A stretch of DNA of 64,000 nucleotides, taken from contig JAIOZL010000015.1 of the NCBI GenBank assembly GCA_021740645.1, positions 1 to 64,000 on the forward strand, in the 5' to 3' direction. Below are positions 8,922-17,714 of this stretch, in pieces. Each line of letters opens with the position of its first letter. Position 1 is the stretch's first letter. Below the pieces are notes generated by a model. It was not told where the DNA came from. It was given only the letters and a program-made list of their open reading frames with translations, and searched no databases. This DNA is from Bacteroidales bacterium. Its GTDB lineage: Bacteria; Bacteroidota; Bacteroidia; Bacteroidales; JAADJA01. The position numbers were made by a program, and so were the translations under genes.

Positions 8922-10008
8922 ATGATTTTAAAAGAACAACTTAAAGATTTACAAAAGAGGCTCGAAGCCTTGAGGAGGTTTCTTTGACATTGATATTAAA
9001 TTAAAATCAATAGCAGAGGAAGAATTGCTTACCCAACAGCAGGAGTTCTGGAATGATCCAAAAAAAGCAGAAGAAATTCTGAAATCAATAAAAGAAAAGA
9101 AAAGCTGGACCAATAAATTCAAGAATGGGCAAACAGGCTTGGAAGATCTTGTCGTGCTCTATGATTTCTTTATGGAGGGGGAAGCTACCGAAAATGAAGT
9201 AGAAAAACAATATGAGGCAGCTTTAAAAGGAATTGAAAAACTGGAATTCCTCAGAATGCTCAGTGGTGATGAAGATAAATTAAATGCCATTCTCCAGATT
9301 AATCCAGGTGCAGGAGGAACAGAAAGCCAGGACTGGGCCATGATGCTGATGCGTATGTATATTCGGTGGGGTGAACGTAATAACTGTAAAGTAAAAGAAC
9401 TGGACTTTCAGGAGGGAGATGTTGCAGGCATTAAGTCAGTATCCCTTGAATTTGAGGGTGATTTTGCCTTCGGATATTTAAAAGGGGAAAACGGGGTTCA
9501 CAGGTTGGTAAGGCTCTCCCCATTTGATGCAGCAAATAAAAGACATACTTCTTTTGCCTCCGTTTATGTTTATCCGGTTGTAGATGATGCCATTGAAATT
9601 GAAATAAATGCATCAGATATTACATGGGACACCTTCAGGTCGAGTGGGCCTGGCGGACAAAATGTAAACAAGGTGGAAACCGCGGTTCGGTTAAGGCACG
9701 AGCCATCCGGGATAATTGTCGAGTGCCAGGAAACACGTTCTCAGGGTCAAAACCGGGATAAAGCCATCCAGATGTTAAAATCGCAATTATATGAAATTGA
9801 AATCAGGAAAAAGAAAGAAGCCCAGGCGGAAATTGAAGATAATAAAAAGAAAATAGAATGGGGGTCTCAAATCCGTAACTACGTAATGCATCCTTATAAA
9901 CTTGTTAAGGATCTGCGTACTGGAGTTGAAACAGGTAATGTTCAGGCAGTGATGGATGGTGATCTTGATAGCTTCATCAAAGCCTTCCTGATGGAGTTTG
10001 GAGGATAA
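8922..10008 (+). CDS. prfB: peptide chain release factor 2, expressed by programmed +1 frameshift
   Basis: RF2 terminates translation at UGA and UAA. The gene is split into a 21-codon leader ORF (ATG 8922, in-frame TGA 8985-8987) and the main frame, joined by a +1 shift at CTT-TGA-C. The fused product is 361 residues, the usual RF2 length. The stop-recognition tripeptide SPF is at residues ~199-201 ([15 protein letters not shown]) and the peptidyl-hydrolysis motif GGQ at ~244-246 ([15 protein letters not shown]). The internal AGGAGG and CTT TGA C form the autoregulatory site: when RF2 is scarce, ribosomes shift and make more. A frame-only prediction starting at 9025 would miss about 34 N-terminal residues. 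Confidence 0.95.
8973..8988 (+). promoter_or_regulatory. prfB programmed +1 frameshift site
   Basis: AGGAGG at 8973-8978 lies 3 nt upstream of CTT (8982-8984), followed by TGA C (8985-8988). This is the classical RF2 recoding signal: the Shine-Dalgarno-like element pairs with 16S rRNA, and the tRNA on CTT slips to TTT so that GAC (8986-8988) is read next. Confidence 0.92.
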
Positions 10009-10031
10009 AAAATTAGAAAATTTATTCTGTT

Positions 10032-10556
10032 TTGGAATTTGAAGAACTTTTATTTGACAGCTCTTGCCATACAATAATTTCGGCAGCCAAAATAATCGAA
10101 AAAGATACTGAGCTGTTCAAAAGCATGTTCAATTTCGCAATGTTGGATAATGGGGTTTATGCACAGCGTTCAGGCAGGGTAATTCAATGTATCGCAGTAA
10201 AGAACCCGGAATTAATCAAACCTTACATTGCCGAGCTTACTAATAAATTACTGGTTGCTAAATCAGAGGGCCTCAGAAGAAGCATTTTAAAAATATTGAT
10301 TGATTATTATATTGAACTTAATGAAGACGAGTTGGGACGTTTAGCCGATACTTGTTTTGAATGGGTGTTAGCAAATAATAAACCAGTGATTAAAATATAC
10401 TCCCTTGAAATCCTCTATCGCATCTCCAATCTTTATACTGACCTCAAACCTGAGTTAAAAACCATCATTGAAAATATTATACCCCATGAATCATCAGGAA
10501 TAAAATCACGAGGTAAAAAAATGCTACAAACATTAAATTGGGAAATTAATCATTAA
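10032..10556 (+). CDS. hypothetical HEAT-repeat-like helical protein
   Basis: 174 residues, not recognised as a named family. The sequence is almost entirely helical, with repeated hydrophobic helix pairs (AQRSGRVIQCIAVKNPELI, EGLRRSILKILIDYYIEL, KPVIKIYSLEILYRISNLY, GIKSRGKKMLQTLNW) as in HEAT/ARM-like scaffolds. No catalytic motif or signal peptide is visible. The start is TTG, 23 nt after the prfB stop; the first ATG in frame is about 30 codons later and would cut into a conserved-looking helix. It converges on tcdA with only 3 nt between the two genes. Function unknown. Confidence 0.6.
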   Translation: MEFEELLFDSSCHTIISAAKIIEKDTELFKSMFNFAMLDNGVYAQRSGRVIQCIAVKNPELIKPYIAELTNKLLVAKSEGLRRSILKILIDYYIELNEDELGRLADTCFEWVLANNKPVIKIYSLEILYRISNLYTDLKPELKTIIENIIPHESSGIKSRGKKMLQTLNWEINH

Positions 10557-10559
10557 GCT

Positions 10560-11288
10560 TCATTCTTTCTCTTCAATTAAATCTCTGATCACGACTGAGG
10601 CAATATAAAGTCCGAATATGGCAGGCATATAAGAAATCGTTCCGACCGTAGATTTTTTATTTGCCTCACTATCAGTAACAATCACAGCATGTTTTGGGAC
10701 TTTTTCCGGAGAAAAAACCACCTTAAATCCTGTACGGATTCCCCACCCATGAAGTTTTTTTCTAACCACTTGGGCAAACTGACAGCCATAGGACCCTGCC
10801 ATATCAGCCACTTTTATCTGTGAGGGATCAAGACGCCCCCCTGATCCCATAGAGCTCACCAGCTTCAAATTTCGTTCAATGCAATTTTTTATAAAGAATA
10901 TTTTAGGGGAAAGGGTATCAATTGCATCTACCACATAATCGAATTGGGTATCAAGGAGAGCCGGTATTTTTTCGTCTTTGAGATAAACTTTCAGTGGATG
11001 AAGCTTAAGTTCAGGATTAATATCCATAAGCCGATTAGCCATCAGTTCTATTTTATCCAGGCCTTCCGCACTTTGAGTGGCTATTATTTGACGGTTTCTG
11101 TTTGTAGGTGAAACTTTATCACTATCCACAATGGTTAACTCACCCACTCCCGCACGGCATAAAGCTTCAGCTGCAAAACCTCCAACACCGCCCAGACCTG
11201 CAATAAGCACATGGGCCTTTTTCAGTTTTTGAACTTTGGTTTTACCTAAAAGTAATTCCGTACGGGCCAACCAGTTATTTTCGTCCAT
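10560..11288 (-). CDS. tcdA: tRNA threonylcarbamoyladenosine dehydratase (ThiF/E1-like)
   Basis: TcdA (CsdL/YgdL) uses ATP to dehydrate t6A37 of tRNAs to the cyclic form ct6A. The 242-residue product starts with the adenylation motif LIAGLGGVGGFAAEALCRAG (Gly-rich nucleotide loop near residue 30), then VDSDKVSPTNRNRQ, DAIDTLSPK, and the family region SSMGSGGRLDPSQI and TISYMPAIFGL. There are no ubiquitin-like partner genes and no C-terminal rhodanese, which favours TcdA over MoeB/ThiF. It lies 1 nt downstream of the TatD-like gene (11290-11955), so the pair is surely co-transcribed. Confidence 0.9.
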   Translation of the reverse strand: MDENNWLARTELLLGKTKVQKLKKAHVLIAGLGGVGGFAAEALCRAGVGELTIVDSDKVSPTNRNRQIIATQSAEGLDKIELMANRLMDINPELKLHPLKVYLKDEKIPALLDTQFDYVVDAIDTLSPKIFFIKNCIERNLKLVSSMGSGGRLDPSQIKVADMAGSYGCQFAQVVRKKLHGWGIRTGFKVVFSPEKVPKHAVIVTDSEANKKSTVGTISYMPAIFGLYIASVVIRDLIEEKE

Positions 11289-11289
11289 G

Positions 11290-11955
11290 TTAAAGTTTAA
11301 AACAATTAATAAAATTGGTGAACATGGCTAGTTTTAAAATTTCCATGTCCATATCAGTTAACGTGGCAGCCGCGAAATACACCTCTTCAATTTTAACTTT
11401 TCCATCATCCGTTTCTAAAAGATACTGATCTTCTTCAAGCTGAGGAAGGAGCTTACTTGCGTTGGAATCTGGAATTAACAGAGCTTTCCCAAACGACAAA
11501 TTCATTTCATGGTTTAGCAATAAATCAGCAATGGCCATTTTTGAATTAAACCCATGCACTATCCACGATACTTCTGACCCTGAGGTCCGTTTAATTTCAA
11601 CCAATTCATTAAAGGACCTGACACAATGGATGATCAAAGGTTTCTGTACTTTTTCAGCAATGGCTATTTGTCGTTCAAAAACAAATTGCTGAATTTCCAT
11701 TGAAGCGTCCGCCAGCTTGTCAAGGCCGCATTCACCAATGGCTACAACTTCTTCATGAGAAGCGTATTCCTCTAATTTATCTAGCCATTTTCCTACTTCT
11801 TTTTCCGGGATAAACCAGGGATGCATCCCTATGCTGTAATATTTTCCGGGATTCATTTTTTCCAGGGCCTCAGGATAAACATTTATAATTGACAGGCAAT
11901 CTTCAGAATTGTCTTCATGAGCGTGAACATTGATGTATTTATATTTGGAAAGCAC
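11290..11955 (-). CDS. TatD-family metal-dependent hydrolase/DNase
   Basis: A 221-residue TIM-barrel amidohydrolase of the TatD family. Metal ligands can be followed: HAH near residue 11 (NVHAHE), Glu in IGECGLDK, His in IIHCVRSF, His in WIVHGFNS, and Asp in LLETDDGK. It is shorter than the ~260-residue enterobacterial enzymes, typical for a Bacteroidota subgroup. TatD proteins show DNase activity in vitro; the physiological substrate here is unknown. The start is GTG. The gene is separated from upstream cobB by 12 nt and from tcdA by 1 nt, forming a cobB-tatD-tcdA run. Confidence 0.85.
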   Translation of the reverse strand: MLSKYKYINVHAHEDNSEDCLSIINVYPEALEKMNPGKYYSIGMHPWFIPEKEVGKWLDKLEEYASHEEVVAIGECGLDKLADASMEIQQFVFERQIAIAEKVQKPLIIHCVRSFNELVEIKRTSGSEVSWIVHGFNSKMAIADLLLNHEMNLSFGKALLIPDSNASKLLPQLEEDQYLLETDDGKVKIEEVYFAAATLTDMDMEILKLAMFTNFINCFKL

Positions 11956-11967
11956 CGTTTTTTTTGG

Positions 11968-12654
11968 CTATAAAACTAATAATTTATCCACTAATTCAGG
12001 AACACCTTTACCTGCTGTTTCTTTTATCACTTCCAATTTATTTATTCCTCCAACCTGAAATGCTTTTGGATCGATAAAATATTTTTGGCTGGAGGCTGGA
12101 ACATAAACAATCAGGCTGGCTGCGGGATATACTACCATTGAGGTTCCTATAACTATAAAAATATCAGCGCCTGATGCCAAACGCATCGCAGGTTCAATCA
12201 TAGTGACCGCCTCACCAAACCAAACTATGTGTGGACGAAGTTGTGAACCCTTCTCGCATTTATCCCCAATATTAAGTTCCCAGTTGTCCATATCATAAAC
12301 AAGCTCCGGGTCAAGGGTACTTCTGGCCTTTTTTATCTCTCCGTGAAGATGCAACACATTTGACGAGCCTGCTCTTTCGTGCAAATCATCTACGTTTTGT
12401 GTAATGATCTGCACAGCATACTTTTCCTCCAGTTTCGCCAGGGCCTTATGACCGGCATTCGGTTCAGCCTCAAATACGATTTTGCGCCGCATATTATAAA
12501 AATCAAGCACAAGTTTAGGATCACGATGCCAGGCAGAAGGACTGGCCAGGTCTTCGAAACGGTATTTGTTCCATAGTCCATCCCCATCCCTGAAAGTCTG
12601 GATTCCGCTTTCGGCACTCATTCCTGCACCGGATAATATTATAATTTTCAGCAT
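11968..12654 (-). CDS. cobB: NAD-dependent protein deacylase, SIR2 family
   Basis: A 228-residue sirtuin. Visible motifs are the NAD-binding GAGMSAESGIQTFRD, YNMRRK (the Y-x-x-R of class III desuccinylase/deacetylases), TQNVDDLHERAG, catalytic His in HLHGE, and GTSMVVYPA. The zinc-ribbon cysteines are mostly lost: between HGEIKKARSTLDP and GDKCEKGSQLRPHIVWFGE only one Cys remains, a common state in Bacteroidota homologs. Substrates are probably acyl-lysines on metabolic enzymes. It lies just downstream of the mdh terminator, so it should have its own promoter, which I could not place. Confidence 0.9.
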   Translation of the reverse strand: MLKIIILSGAGMSAESGIQTFRDGDGLWNKYRFEDLASPSAWHRDPKLVLDFYNMRRKIVFEAEPNAGHKALAKLEEKYAVQIITQNVDDLHERAGSSNVLHLHGEIKKARSTLDPELVYDMDNWELNIGDKCEKGSQLRPHIVWFGEAVTMIEPAMRLASGADIFIVIGTSMVVYPAASLIVYVPASSQKYFIDPKAFQVGGINKLEVIKETAGKGVPELVDKLLVL

Positions 12655-12679
12655 AATTAAAATTTTGATCTAATATACA

Positions 12680-12705
12680 AAAAGGCATCCACATGGATGC
12701 CTTTT
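12680..12705 (-). terminator. intrinsic terminator after mdh
   Basis: An 11-bp perfect stem AAAAGGCATCC / GGATGCCTTTT with a 4-nt loop; read on the minus strand it is followed by a T-rich tract. It sits 34 nt beyond the mdh stop and before cobB. Confidence 0.9.
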
Positions 12706-12738
12706 ACTAAATGTAGAATTTTTAATTCTTAGTAAAAA

Positions 12739-13677
12739 TTAGAAGATCTTCATATCATCAAGCACCTTCATAACTTTTTTAACAGCCACAGCCGAATCAT
12801 TCAGAAGTTTTTTCTCCTCTTTGTTTAGCTGAATGGTAATAATTTCCTCAATTCCTTTTCGGCCAAGTTTTACAGGGACACCCATATAAATATCCTTTAG
12901 TCCATATTCACCCTGCAACCATGCGCATACCGGGAAAATCCTCTTCTGGTCATCCACAATTGCTTCCACCATTTGAGCAGCAGCAGCTCCGGGTGCATAC
13001 CATGCAGAGGTACCCATAAGGTTAACCAATTCGCCACCACCAAAACGTGTCCGCTCTACGATTTTATCAATTTCATCCTTACCGAGTAATTCTGTAATGG
13101 GTATTCCATTCACAGAAGTATAACGAGGTAACGGTACCATGGTATCACCGTGGCCACCTAATGAAAGCGACAGGATATCTTTTGGAGAACAGTTTAATGC
13201 ACTTGCAATAAACGCCCGGTACCTTGCAGTATCTAATTCACCGGCCATTCCAAAGACTTTTGTGGATGGCTTATTGGAAGCCAGATACGAAACATAGGTC
13301 ATGACATCCAATGGATTTGACACAACGATTAAGATGGCATCGGGAGAGTATTTAATTACCTTTTCGGTAACATCTTTTACAATTCCGGCATTGGTTTTAA
13401 TTAAGTCGTCGCGCGACATACCAGGCTTACGGGGCAAACCAGAAGTGATCACAACTACTCCTGAACCTTTCGTTCTTAGGTAATTGTTTGTAGCACCTAC
13501 TACCCTTGTATTAAAGTTCAATATTGATGAAGTTTGCCAAATGTCAAGGGCTTTGCCTTCTGCAACACCTTCTTTAATATCAACCAGGACCACTTCACGG
13601 GCAAGGTCTTTCATAGCAATTACATTAGCACAGGTAGCTCCGACATTACCAGCACCAATTATGGTAATTTTATCCAT
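12739..13677 (-). CDS. mdh: malate dehydrogenase (NAD-dependent, LDH-like type)
   Basis: Interconverts malate and oxaloacetate in the TCA cycle. The product is 312 residues when started at MDKITIIGAGNVGA (13677). An upstream in-frame ATG (13716) would add 13 unlikely residues. Motifs: the NAD loop GAGNVGATCANVIA, VDIKEG, substrate arginines in LPRKPGMSRDD, NPLDVMTYV, LDTARYR, and active His in LGGHGDTMVPLPRY. This is the LDH-like MDH class usual in Bacteroidota. It is preceded by a full-consensus promoter (13734-13764) and followed by a strong intrinsic terminator, so it is monocistronic. Confidence 0.96.
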   Translation of the reverse strand: MDKITIIGAGNVGATCANVIAMKDLAREVVLVDIKEGVAEGKALDIWQTSSILNFNTRVVGATNNYLRTKGSGVVVITSGLPRKPGMSRDDLIKTNAGIVKDVTEKVIKYSPDAILIVVSNPLDVMTYVSYLASNKPSTKVFGMAGELDTARYRAFIASALNCSPKDILSLSLGGHGDTMVPLPRYTSVNGIPITELLGKDEIDKIVERTRFGGGELVNLMGTSAWYAPGAAAAQMVEAIVDDQKRIFPVCAWLQGEYGLKDIYMGVPVKLGRKGIEEIITIQLNKEEKKLLNDSAVAVKKVMKVLDDMKIF

Positions 13678-13733
13678 AGTACATTTTATTTTATTGTTAA
13701 CTGACTTTTTGTTCACGTTTGGAGTATAAAGGA

Positions 13734-13764
13734 CAAAAATAGTCTATAACATCTATTTATCAAA
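13734..13764 (-). promoter_or_regulatory. Bacteroidota-type promoter of mdh
   Basis: On the minus strand, TTTG (13764-13761), a 19-nt spacer, then TATTTTTG (13741-13734). This matches the phylum consensus exactly and predicts a leader of about 50 nt before the ATG at 13677. Confidence 0.75.
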
Positions 13765-13833
13765 ATCAAAGTATTAATACTTGTAATTTGTACACATTTA
13801 TAAATTAGCACAATTATTTCGTAAATTGCAGGC

Positions 13834-15099
13834 ATGATTCATCACCGCAATCATATGAAAATTAAACGCAACCAATTATACTTATTATTTTTTGCGTGCT
13901 CACTTCTATTATTTTTTGGAATAAAACTAAAAGCGCAGAATCAAAATGTTGTAATCGTTATTATAGATGGTGCCCGGTATTCTGAAACTTTTGGGGATCC
14001 CGTCAAACAATACATTCCCTTCATGTCTGCAATAGCAGAAGAGGGAAGCATAATTGATGAATTTTATAATAACGGGATAACCTATACATCTCAGGCTATT
14101 CCGGCATTGTGGTGCGGGACATGGACAGAAGTTAGGGATACGGTGTATAATGGTTCATCAACCAGTTATGCCGTAAATCCAACACTCTTTGAATATTTCA
14201 GGAAACAAACAAATGCATCAGAGATTGACTGTTATTATGTTTTGCCTTACATAGAAAACTTATGGTTGCCCAGTTTTGATCCGGATTATGGCCCTTCTTA
14301 CTGGCCATCATTTCACAGTGCAGGAATTAGCGACACAGATGTTTGTAATCATACATTATTTGTTATGAATTCAATTTACCCAAGACTTTTATTGGTTTAT
14401 TTGGCAGATGTGGATCATGCAGGTCATAATGGCAACTGGAATTATTATACGCAGGCAATTAAAACAGCTGATAGTATTGTGGGTGCAATATGGGATAACA
14501 TTCAATCGAATCAATTCTATGAAAACAATACCACCCTCATAGTAACCAATGACCATGGAAGGCATGATGATGCCCACGGTGGTTTTAGTGGACATGGTTG
14601 TAGTTGCGATGGTTGCAGGCATATCATGTTCCTCGCGGCCGGGAAGAATATAAAGGCAGGGTATATTTCAGAACAACATCGTACCATCCCCGATATGGCA
14701 GTTACCGCTGGAAGCCTACTCAATATAAGTCTTGAAAAAGCCACAGGTCATGTGATGTCAGAGATTTTTAATCAATCCCCGGTTTATCCTTACAGTTATA
14801 ATCCTAATTTTAACCAGGTACACCAAATATCTCCAAATCCTTTCCGCGAGAATGTAAGGTTTGATTTTGAGGCTTCACCAAATTCCTTATTAAAATTGCA
14901 ATTATTCAACTTATCTGGTTTAAAGATAAAATCTATTGAGCAATGGTACCCATCAGGGGGTCAGGGTGAAATAATATGGAATGGATGTGATGAAAATGGA
15001 AATGAAGTGAGTCCGGGAATATATCTTTATTTCTTGATGATAAATGGGAATACCCAGAGTGGAAAGATTATAAAACACTTACCTTATAAAAACTATTAA
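13834..15099 (+). CDS. secreted alkaline-phosphatase-superfamily hydrolase with T9SS sorting domain
   Basis: 421 residues. After a signal peptide (LYLLFFACSLLLFFGIKLKA then QNQ) comes an alkaline-phosphatase-like fold: VVIVIIDGARYSETFG (metal Asp, with Ser/Thr as candidate nucleophile), YLADVDHAGHNGN (Asp/His metal ligands), IVTNDHGRHDDAHGGFSGHGC. Substrates of this superfamily are phosphate or sulfate esters; which applies here cannot be told. The last ~80 residues (HQISPNPFRENVRFDF through GIYLYFLMINGNTQSGKIIKH) are a type A T9SS C-terminal domain, so the enzyme is exported and anchored or released at the surface. An ATG 21 nt downstream (MKIKRN) is an alternative start. The molbindin gene begins 2 nt after its stop. 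Confidence 0.85.
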   Translation: MIHHRNHMKIKRNQLYLLFFACSLLLFFGIKLKAQNQNVVIVIIDGARYSETFGDPVKQYIPFMSAIAEEGSIIDEFYNNGITYTSQAIPALWCGTWTEVRDTVYNGSSTSYAVNPTLFEYFRKQTNASEIDCYYVLPYIENLWLPSFDPDYGPSYWPSFHSAGISDTDVCNHTLFVMNSIYPRLLLVYLADVDHAGHNGNWNYYTQAIKTADSIVGAIWDNIQSNQFYENNTTLIVTNDHGRHDDAHGGFSGHGCSCDGCRHIMFLAAGKNIKAGYISEQHRTIPDMAVTAGSLLNISLEKATGHVMSEIFNQSPVYPYSYNPNFNQVHQISPNPFRENVRFDFEASPNSLLKLQLFNLSGLKIKSIEQWYPSGGQGEIIWNGCDENGNEVSPGIYLYFLMINGNTQSGKIIKHLPYKNY

Positions 15100-15101
15100 T
15101 T

Positions 15102-15311
15102 ATGAAATACGGAGCTAGAAACCAGATTACAGCAAAGGTGAAATCAATTAAGAAGGGCGATGTGATGTCCCAAATTAAATTTGATGTAATACTGCCAGCG
15201 GAAATGGCATCAGTACTTACCACTGAATCTCTTGAACAACTTGAATTCAAGATTGGTGATGAAGTTAAACTGATTGTGAAAGCCATTCATGTTTTACCTG
15301 TTAAGGAATAA
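15102..15311 (+). CDS. molbindin-like TOBE-domain protein
   Basis: 69 residues: a single TOBE/Mop domain (MKYGARNQITAKVKSIKKGD, then MSQIKFDVI, TTESLEQLEFKIGDEVKLIVKAIHVLP). Such proteins bind molybdate or tungstate as oligomers and store or buffer the oxyanion in the cytoplasm. It is full length for the single-domain type. It lies 2 nt downstream of the T9SS phosphatase-like gene and so is probably co-transcribed; there is no molybdate transporter or cofactor gene nearby to explain that pairing. Confidence 0.85.
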   Translation: MKYGARNQITAKVKSIKKGDVMSQIKFDVILPAEMASVLTTESLEQLEFKIGDEVKLIVKAIHVLPVKE

Positions 15312-15322
15312 AATATTCCTTA
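15302..15322. terminator. palindrome spanning two convergent stop codons
   Basis: TAAGGAATA (15302-15310) and TATTCCTTA (15314-15322) form a perfect 9-bp stem with an AAA loop. The stop codons of the molbindin gene and of mpl both fall inside it. It may act as a compact bidirectional terminator, but there is no clean T-run on either side. Confidence 0.45.
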
Positions 15323-16678
15323 TGCAATAACCTTCTTGCCCAGCTCACTGAAGTCGATTCCATCAAAATTACCAGAACTCATCATCAGCAGGTTTTTATT
15401 TTGCCAGTTAATTTTGAGCAGGTCATCCTGCAATTGTGCTGAATCAGTATAAACTTCAATTTTCGGATTATTAAAAGCCTCTTTAACCTGTTCCTTACTC
15501 AATTCATGTAAACGCTTAAGTTTAATTGTATGAGGATTAAAATAAACTTTGGCAATATCCGCATTATCAAGGCAGCCAGCATAGTGTGAAAGAAATTTTT
15601 CACTCAGGCTGCTATAGGTATGTAATTCTATACAAGCCACAAGCTCACGATTTTCGAATTGACTTTTTACCGCATTGGTGGTTGCAACCAGCTTGGATGG
15701 AGAATGCGCAAAATCCTTATAAACAGTAGTTGTTCTATTTTCTGCAACAATTTCCAGCCTTTTCGATGCACCTGAAAAACTACCAATCGCTTTGTAAAAT
15801 TCTTTACTGGTAATTCCAAGTTCTTTACATACCAACCTGGCTCCATTTAAATTCATCAGGTTATGCTCTCCAAATACCTTTAGGGGATAACGTTTATTTT
15901 TATAAATAATATTGGTTACTCCTTGTGCGATTTCGTGTTCAGGAATACCATAAGGCAATTTTTTAATGTCAGCCCTGGTTTGTTCGCCAATCTCTTTTAC
16001 TTCAATATCTTCACTACAGTAAATTAGAGTACCCTTCGGGCTTATCAGGTCGGCAAATATCTGGAACTGGCTAAGGTAATTTTCAAATGTAGGAAACACA
16101 TTAATATGGTCCCAGGCTATTCCGCTGATCAGGGCAATATCAGGCCTGTACACATGAAATTTCGGCCTTTTATCGAGAGGACTCGTAAGGTATTCATCTC
16201 CCTCCAAAACCATAAATGGAGCATCGGTGCTCATTTTCACCATGACCTCAAAACCTTCAAGCTGGGCACCAACCATATAATCACATGCAACCTCATAATA
16301 TTGCAATACATGAAGGATCATCGAAGTGATGGTCGTTTTGCCATGGCTGCCCCCAATTACAATTCTTTTTTTATCCCTTGCCTGTTCATAAAGGTATTCA
16401 GGGTAGGAATAAATTTTCAACCCCAGCTCTTTTGCTTTTAAAAGTTCAGGGTTGTCTTCTTTGGCATGCATTCCTAAAATGATTGCGTTGAGGTCTTCCG
16501 AAATATTATTTTCATCCCATCCCTCAGCGGCAGGCAAAATTCCATATTTTTTTAAGCGTGAACGGGAAGGTTCGAATATCTCATCATCCGACCCAGTGAT
16601 ATCATACCCTTTTATTTTAAGGGCAATGGCCAGGTTGTGCATGGCACTTCCCCCAATAGCAATAAAATGAACTCTCAT
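15320..16678 (-). CDS. mpl: UDP-N-acetylmuramate:L-alanyl-gamma-D-glutamyl-meso-diaminopimelate ligase
   Basis: A Mur-ligase-family recycling enzyme: it joins the murein tripeptide released during cell-wall turnover to UDP-MurNAc. The 452-residue product begins with VHFIAIGGSAMHNLAIALK (UDP-MurNAc-binding Rossmann domain), has the ATP loop VIGGSHGKTTITSM near residue 110, VLEGDEYLTSPLDKRPKF, GIAWDHINVFPT, HNLMNLNGA and YKDFAHSPSKL. SGSD-type and GGSAMHN signatures distinguish Mpl from MurC. A -7-like box (16693-16700, TAACTTTG on the minus strand) precedes the ATG by 14 nt. Confidence 0.92.
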   Translation of the reverse strand: MRVHFIAIGGSAMHNLAIALKIKGYDITGSDDEIFEPSRSRLKKYGILPAAEGWDENNISEDLNAIILGMHAKEDNPELLKAKELGLKIYSYPEYLYEQARDKKRIVIGGSHGKTTITSMILHVLQYYEVACDYMVGAQLEGFEVMVKMSTDAPFMVLEGDEYLTSPLDKRPKFHVYRPDIALISGIAWDHINVFPTFENYLSQFQIFADLISPKGTLIYCSEDIEVKEIGEQTRADIKKLPYGIPEHEIAQGVTNIIYKNKRYPLKVFGEHNLMNLNGARLVCKELGITSKEFYKAIGSFSGASKRLEIVAENRTTTVYKDFAHSPSKLVATTNAVKSQFENRELVACIELHTYSSLSEKFLSHYAGCLDNADIAKVYFNPHTIKLKRLHELSKEQVKEAFNNPKIEVYTDSAQLQDDLLKINWQNKNLLMMSSGNFDGIDFSELGKKVIA

Positions 16679-16863
16679 AGAAATGCTTTTTACAAAGTTA
16701 TTACATATGGTGATTTATGATATTTTCAATACATGATACTTATAAACAAACATCAATGAATAAACTAAGAGGAAAAAGATAAAAATAAACAACCAAATTA
16801 TGAGCTTTGTTTTACAAATATTTTAATTTTCAAAATTATTTAGTTTTGTCAAAATTTTTGCAA

Positions 16864-17700
16864 ATGAGGATATATCCGATTGTAAGTGAAAACTGGAAAA
16901 TGGATGGTGGGGTGGCCTTTGGGGTGGTTCCAAAAACCATATGGCAAAAGCTGGTTGAGCCGGATGAAAACAATATGATTAAAATAACTACTCGCTGCTT
17001 ACTGGTAGTGGAGGGTGACAGGAAAATATTGTTCGATACCGGAATGGGGCGAAAACAAGCTGAAAAATATTACAGTTTCAGGTATATTTTTGGAGAAGCC
17101 GGATTAGAAAAATCATTACAAAATTATGGATATACCAAAAATGATATTACAGATGTGGTATTCACCCATCTGCACGATGATCACTGCGGCGATGCGATCA
17201 GAATAAATGCATCCGGCAAACCGGAACTGACTTTCAAAAATGCCACTTATTATTGTTCTGCTTCGCAATGGGAATGGGCCAATAATCCTAATAAAAGGGA
17301 AGCAGGTTCATTTTTCAAAATTAACTTTCAACACTTAATGGATTCCGGGAAGTTGAGACTTATCGAAAAGGAGGGGCTTTTTTGCCCCAATATAAAGTTA
17401 CGGATCATGGATGGGCATACCCGGGGGCAGCTGATCCCGGTTATAACAGATAGAGAGAAAACTTTTGTATTTATAGCTGATTTTATTCCCCTGCTAGCGA
17501 ACATACCTATTCCATATATTGCCAGCGTAGATATTCAGCCGTTGGATGCAATCAAGGGAAAAGTGAGTTTTCTGGAAGAGGCTCTTGAAAAAAATTACTA
17601 CCTTATTTTTGAGCACGATTATTATCATGAGGTTTGCAATTTAAAGAAAACCGAAAAAGGAATTCAGCCTGACAAGATATTCAGGCTATCAGAAATTTAA
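16864..17700 (+). CDS. MBL-fold metallo-hydrolase
   Basis: 278 residues. The zinc motif HLHDDH (in FTHLHDDHCGD) plus later His in MDGHTRGQ, Asp in FIADF and His in IFEHDYYH are the binuclear metal ligands of the metallo-beta-lactamase fold; DTGMG precedes them. The family hydrolyses esters, lactones or thioesters; the substrate here is unknown (lactonase- or quorum-quenching-like members share this layout). I start at ATG 16864, because the N-terminus MRIYPIVSENWKMDGG matches the conserved family start and TAGTTTTG at 16841-16848 is a -7 box 15 nt upstream. A longer TTG start at 16807 would overlap that box. cysH follows 14 nt later. Confidence 0.85.
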   Translation: MRIYPIVSENWKMDGGVAFGVVPKTIWQKLVEPDENNMIKITTRCLLVVEGDRKILFDTGMGRKQAEKYYSFRYIFGEAGLEKSLQNYGYTKNDITDVVFTHLHDDHCGDAIRINASGKPELTFKNATYYCSASQWEWANNPNKREAGSFFKINFQHLMDSGKLRLIEKEGLFCPNIKLRIMDGHTRGQLIPVITDREKTFVFIADFIPLLANIPIPYIASVDIQPLDAIKGKVSFLEEALEKNYYLIFEHDYYHEVCNLKKTEKGIQPDKIFRLSEI

Positions 17701-17714
17701 ATTAATTTTGACGC

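Noticed and set aside
12739-13716. 325-residue mdh starting at 13716
   Set aside because: The extra MNKKSVNNKIKCT precedes the conserved MDKITIIGAGNVG start and is not family-like.
16807-16863. Longer TTG start for the metallo-hydrolase
   Set aside because: It would place the TAGTTTTG -7 box inside the coding region, and the extra N-terminus is not conserved-looking.
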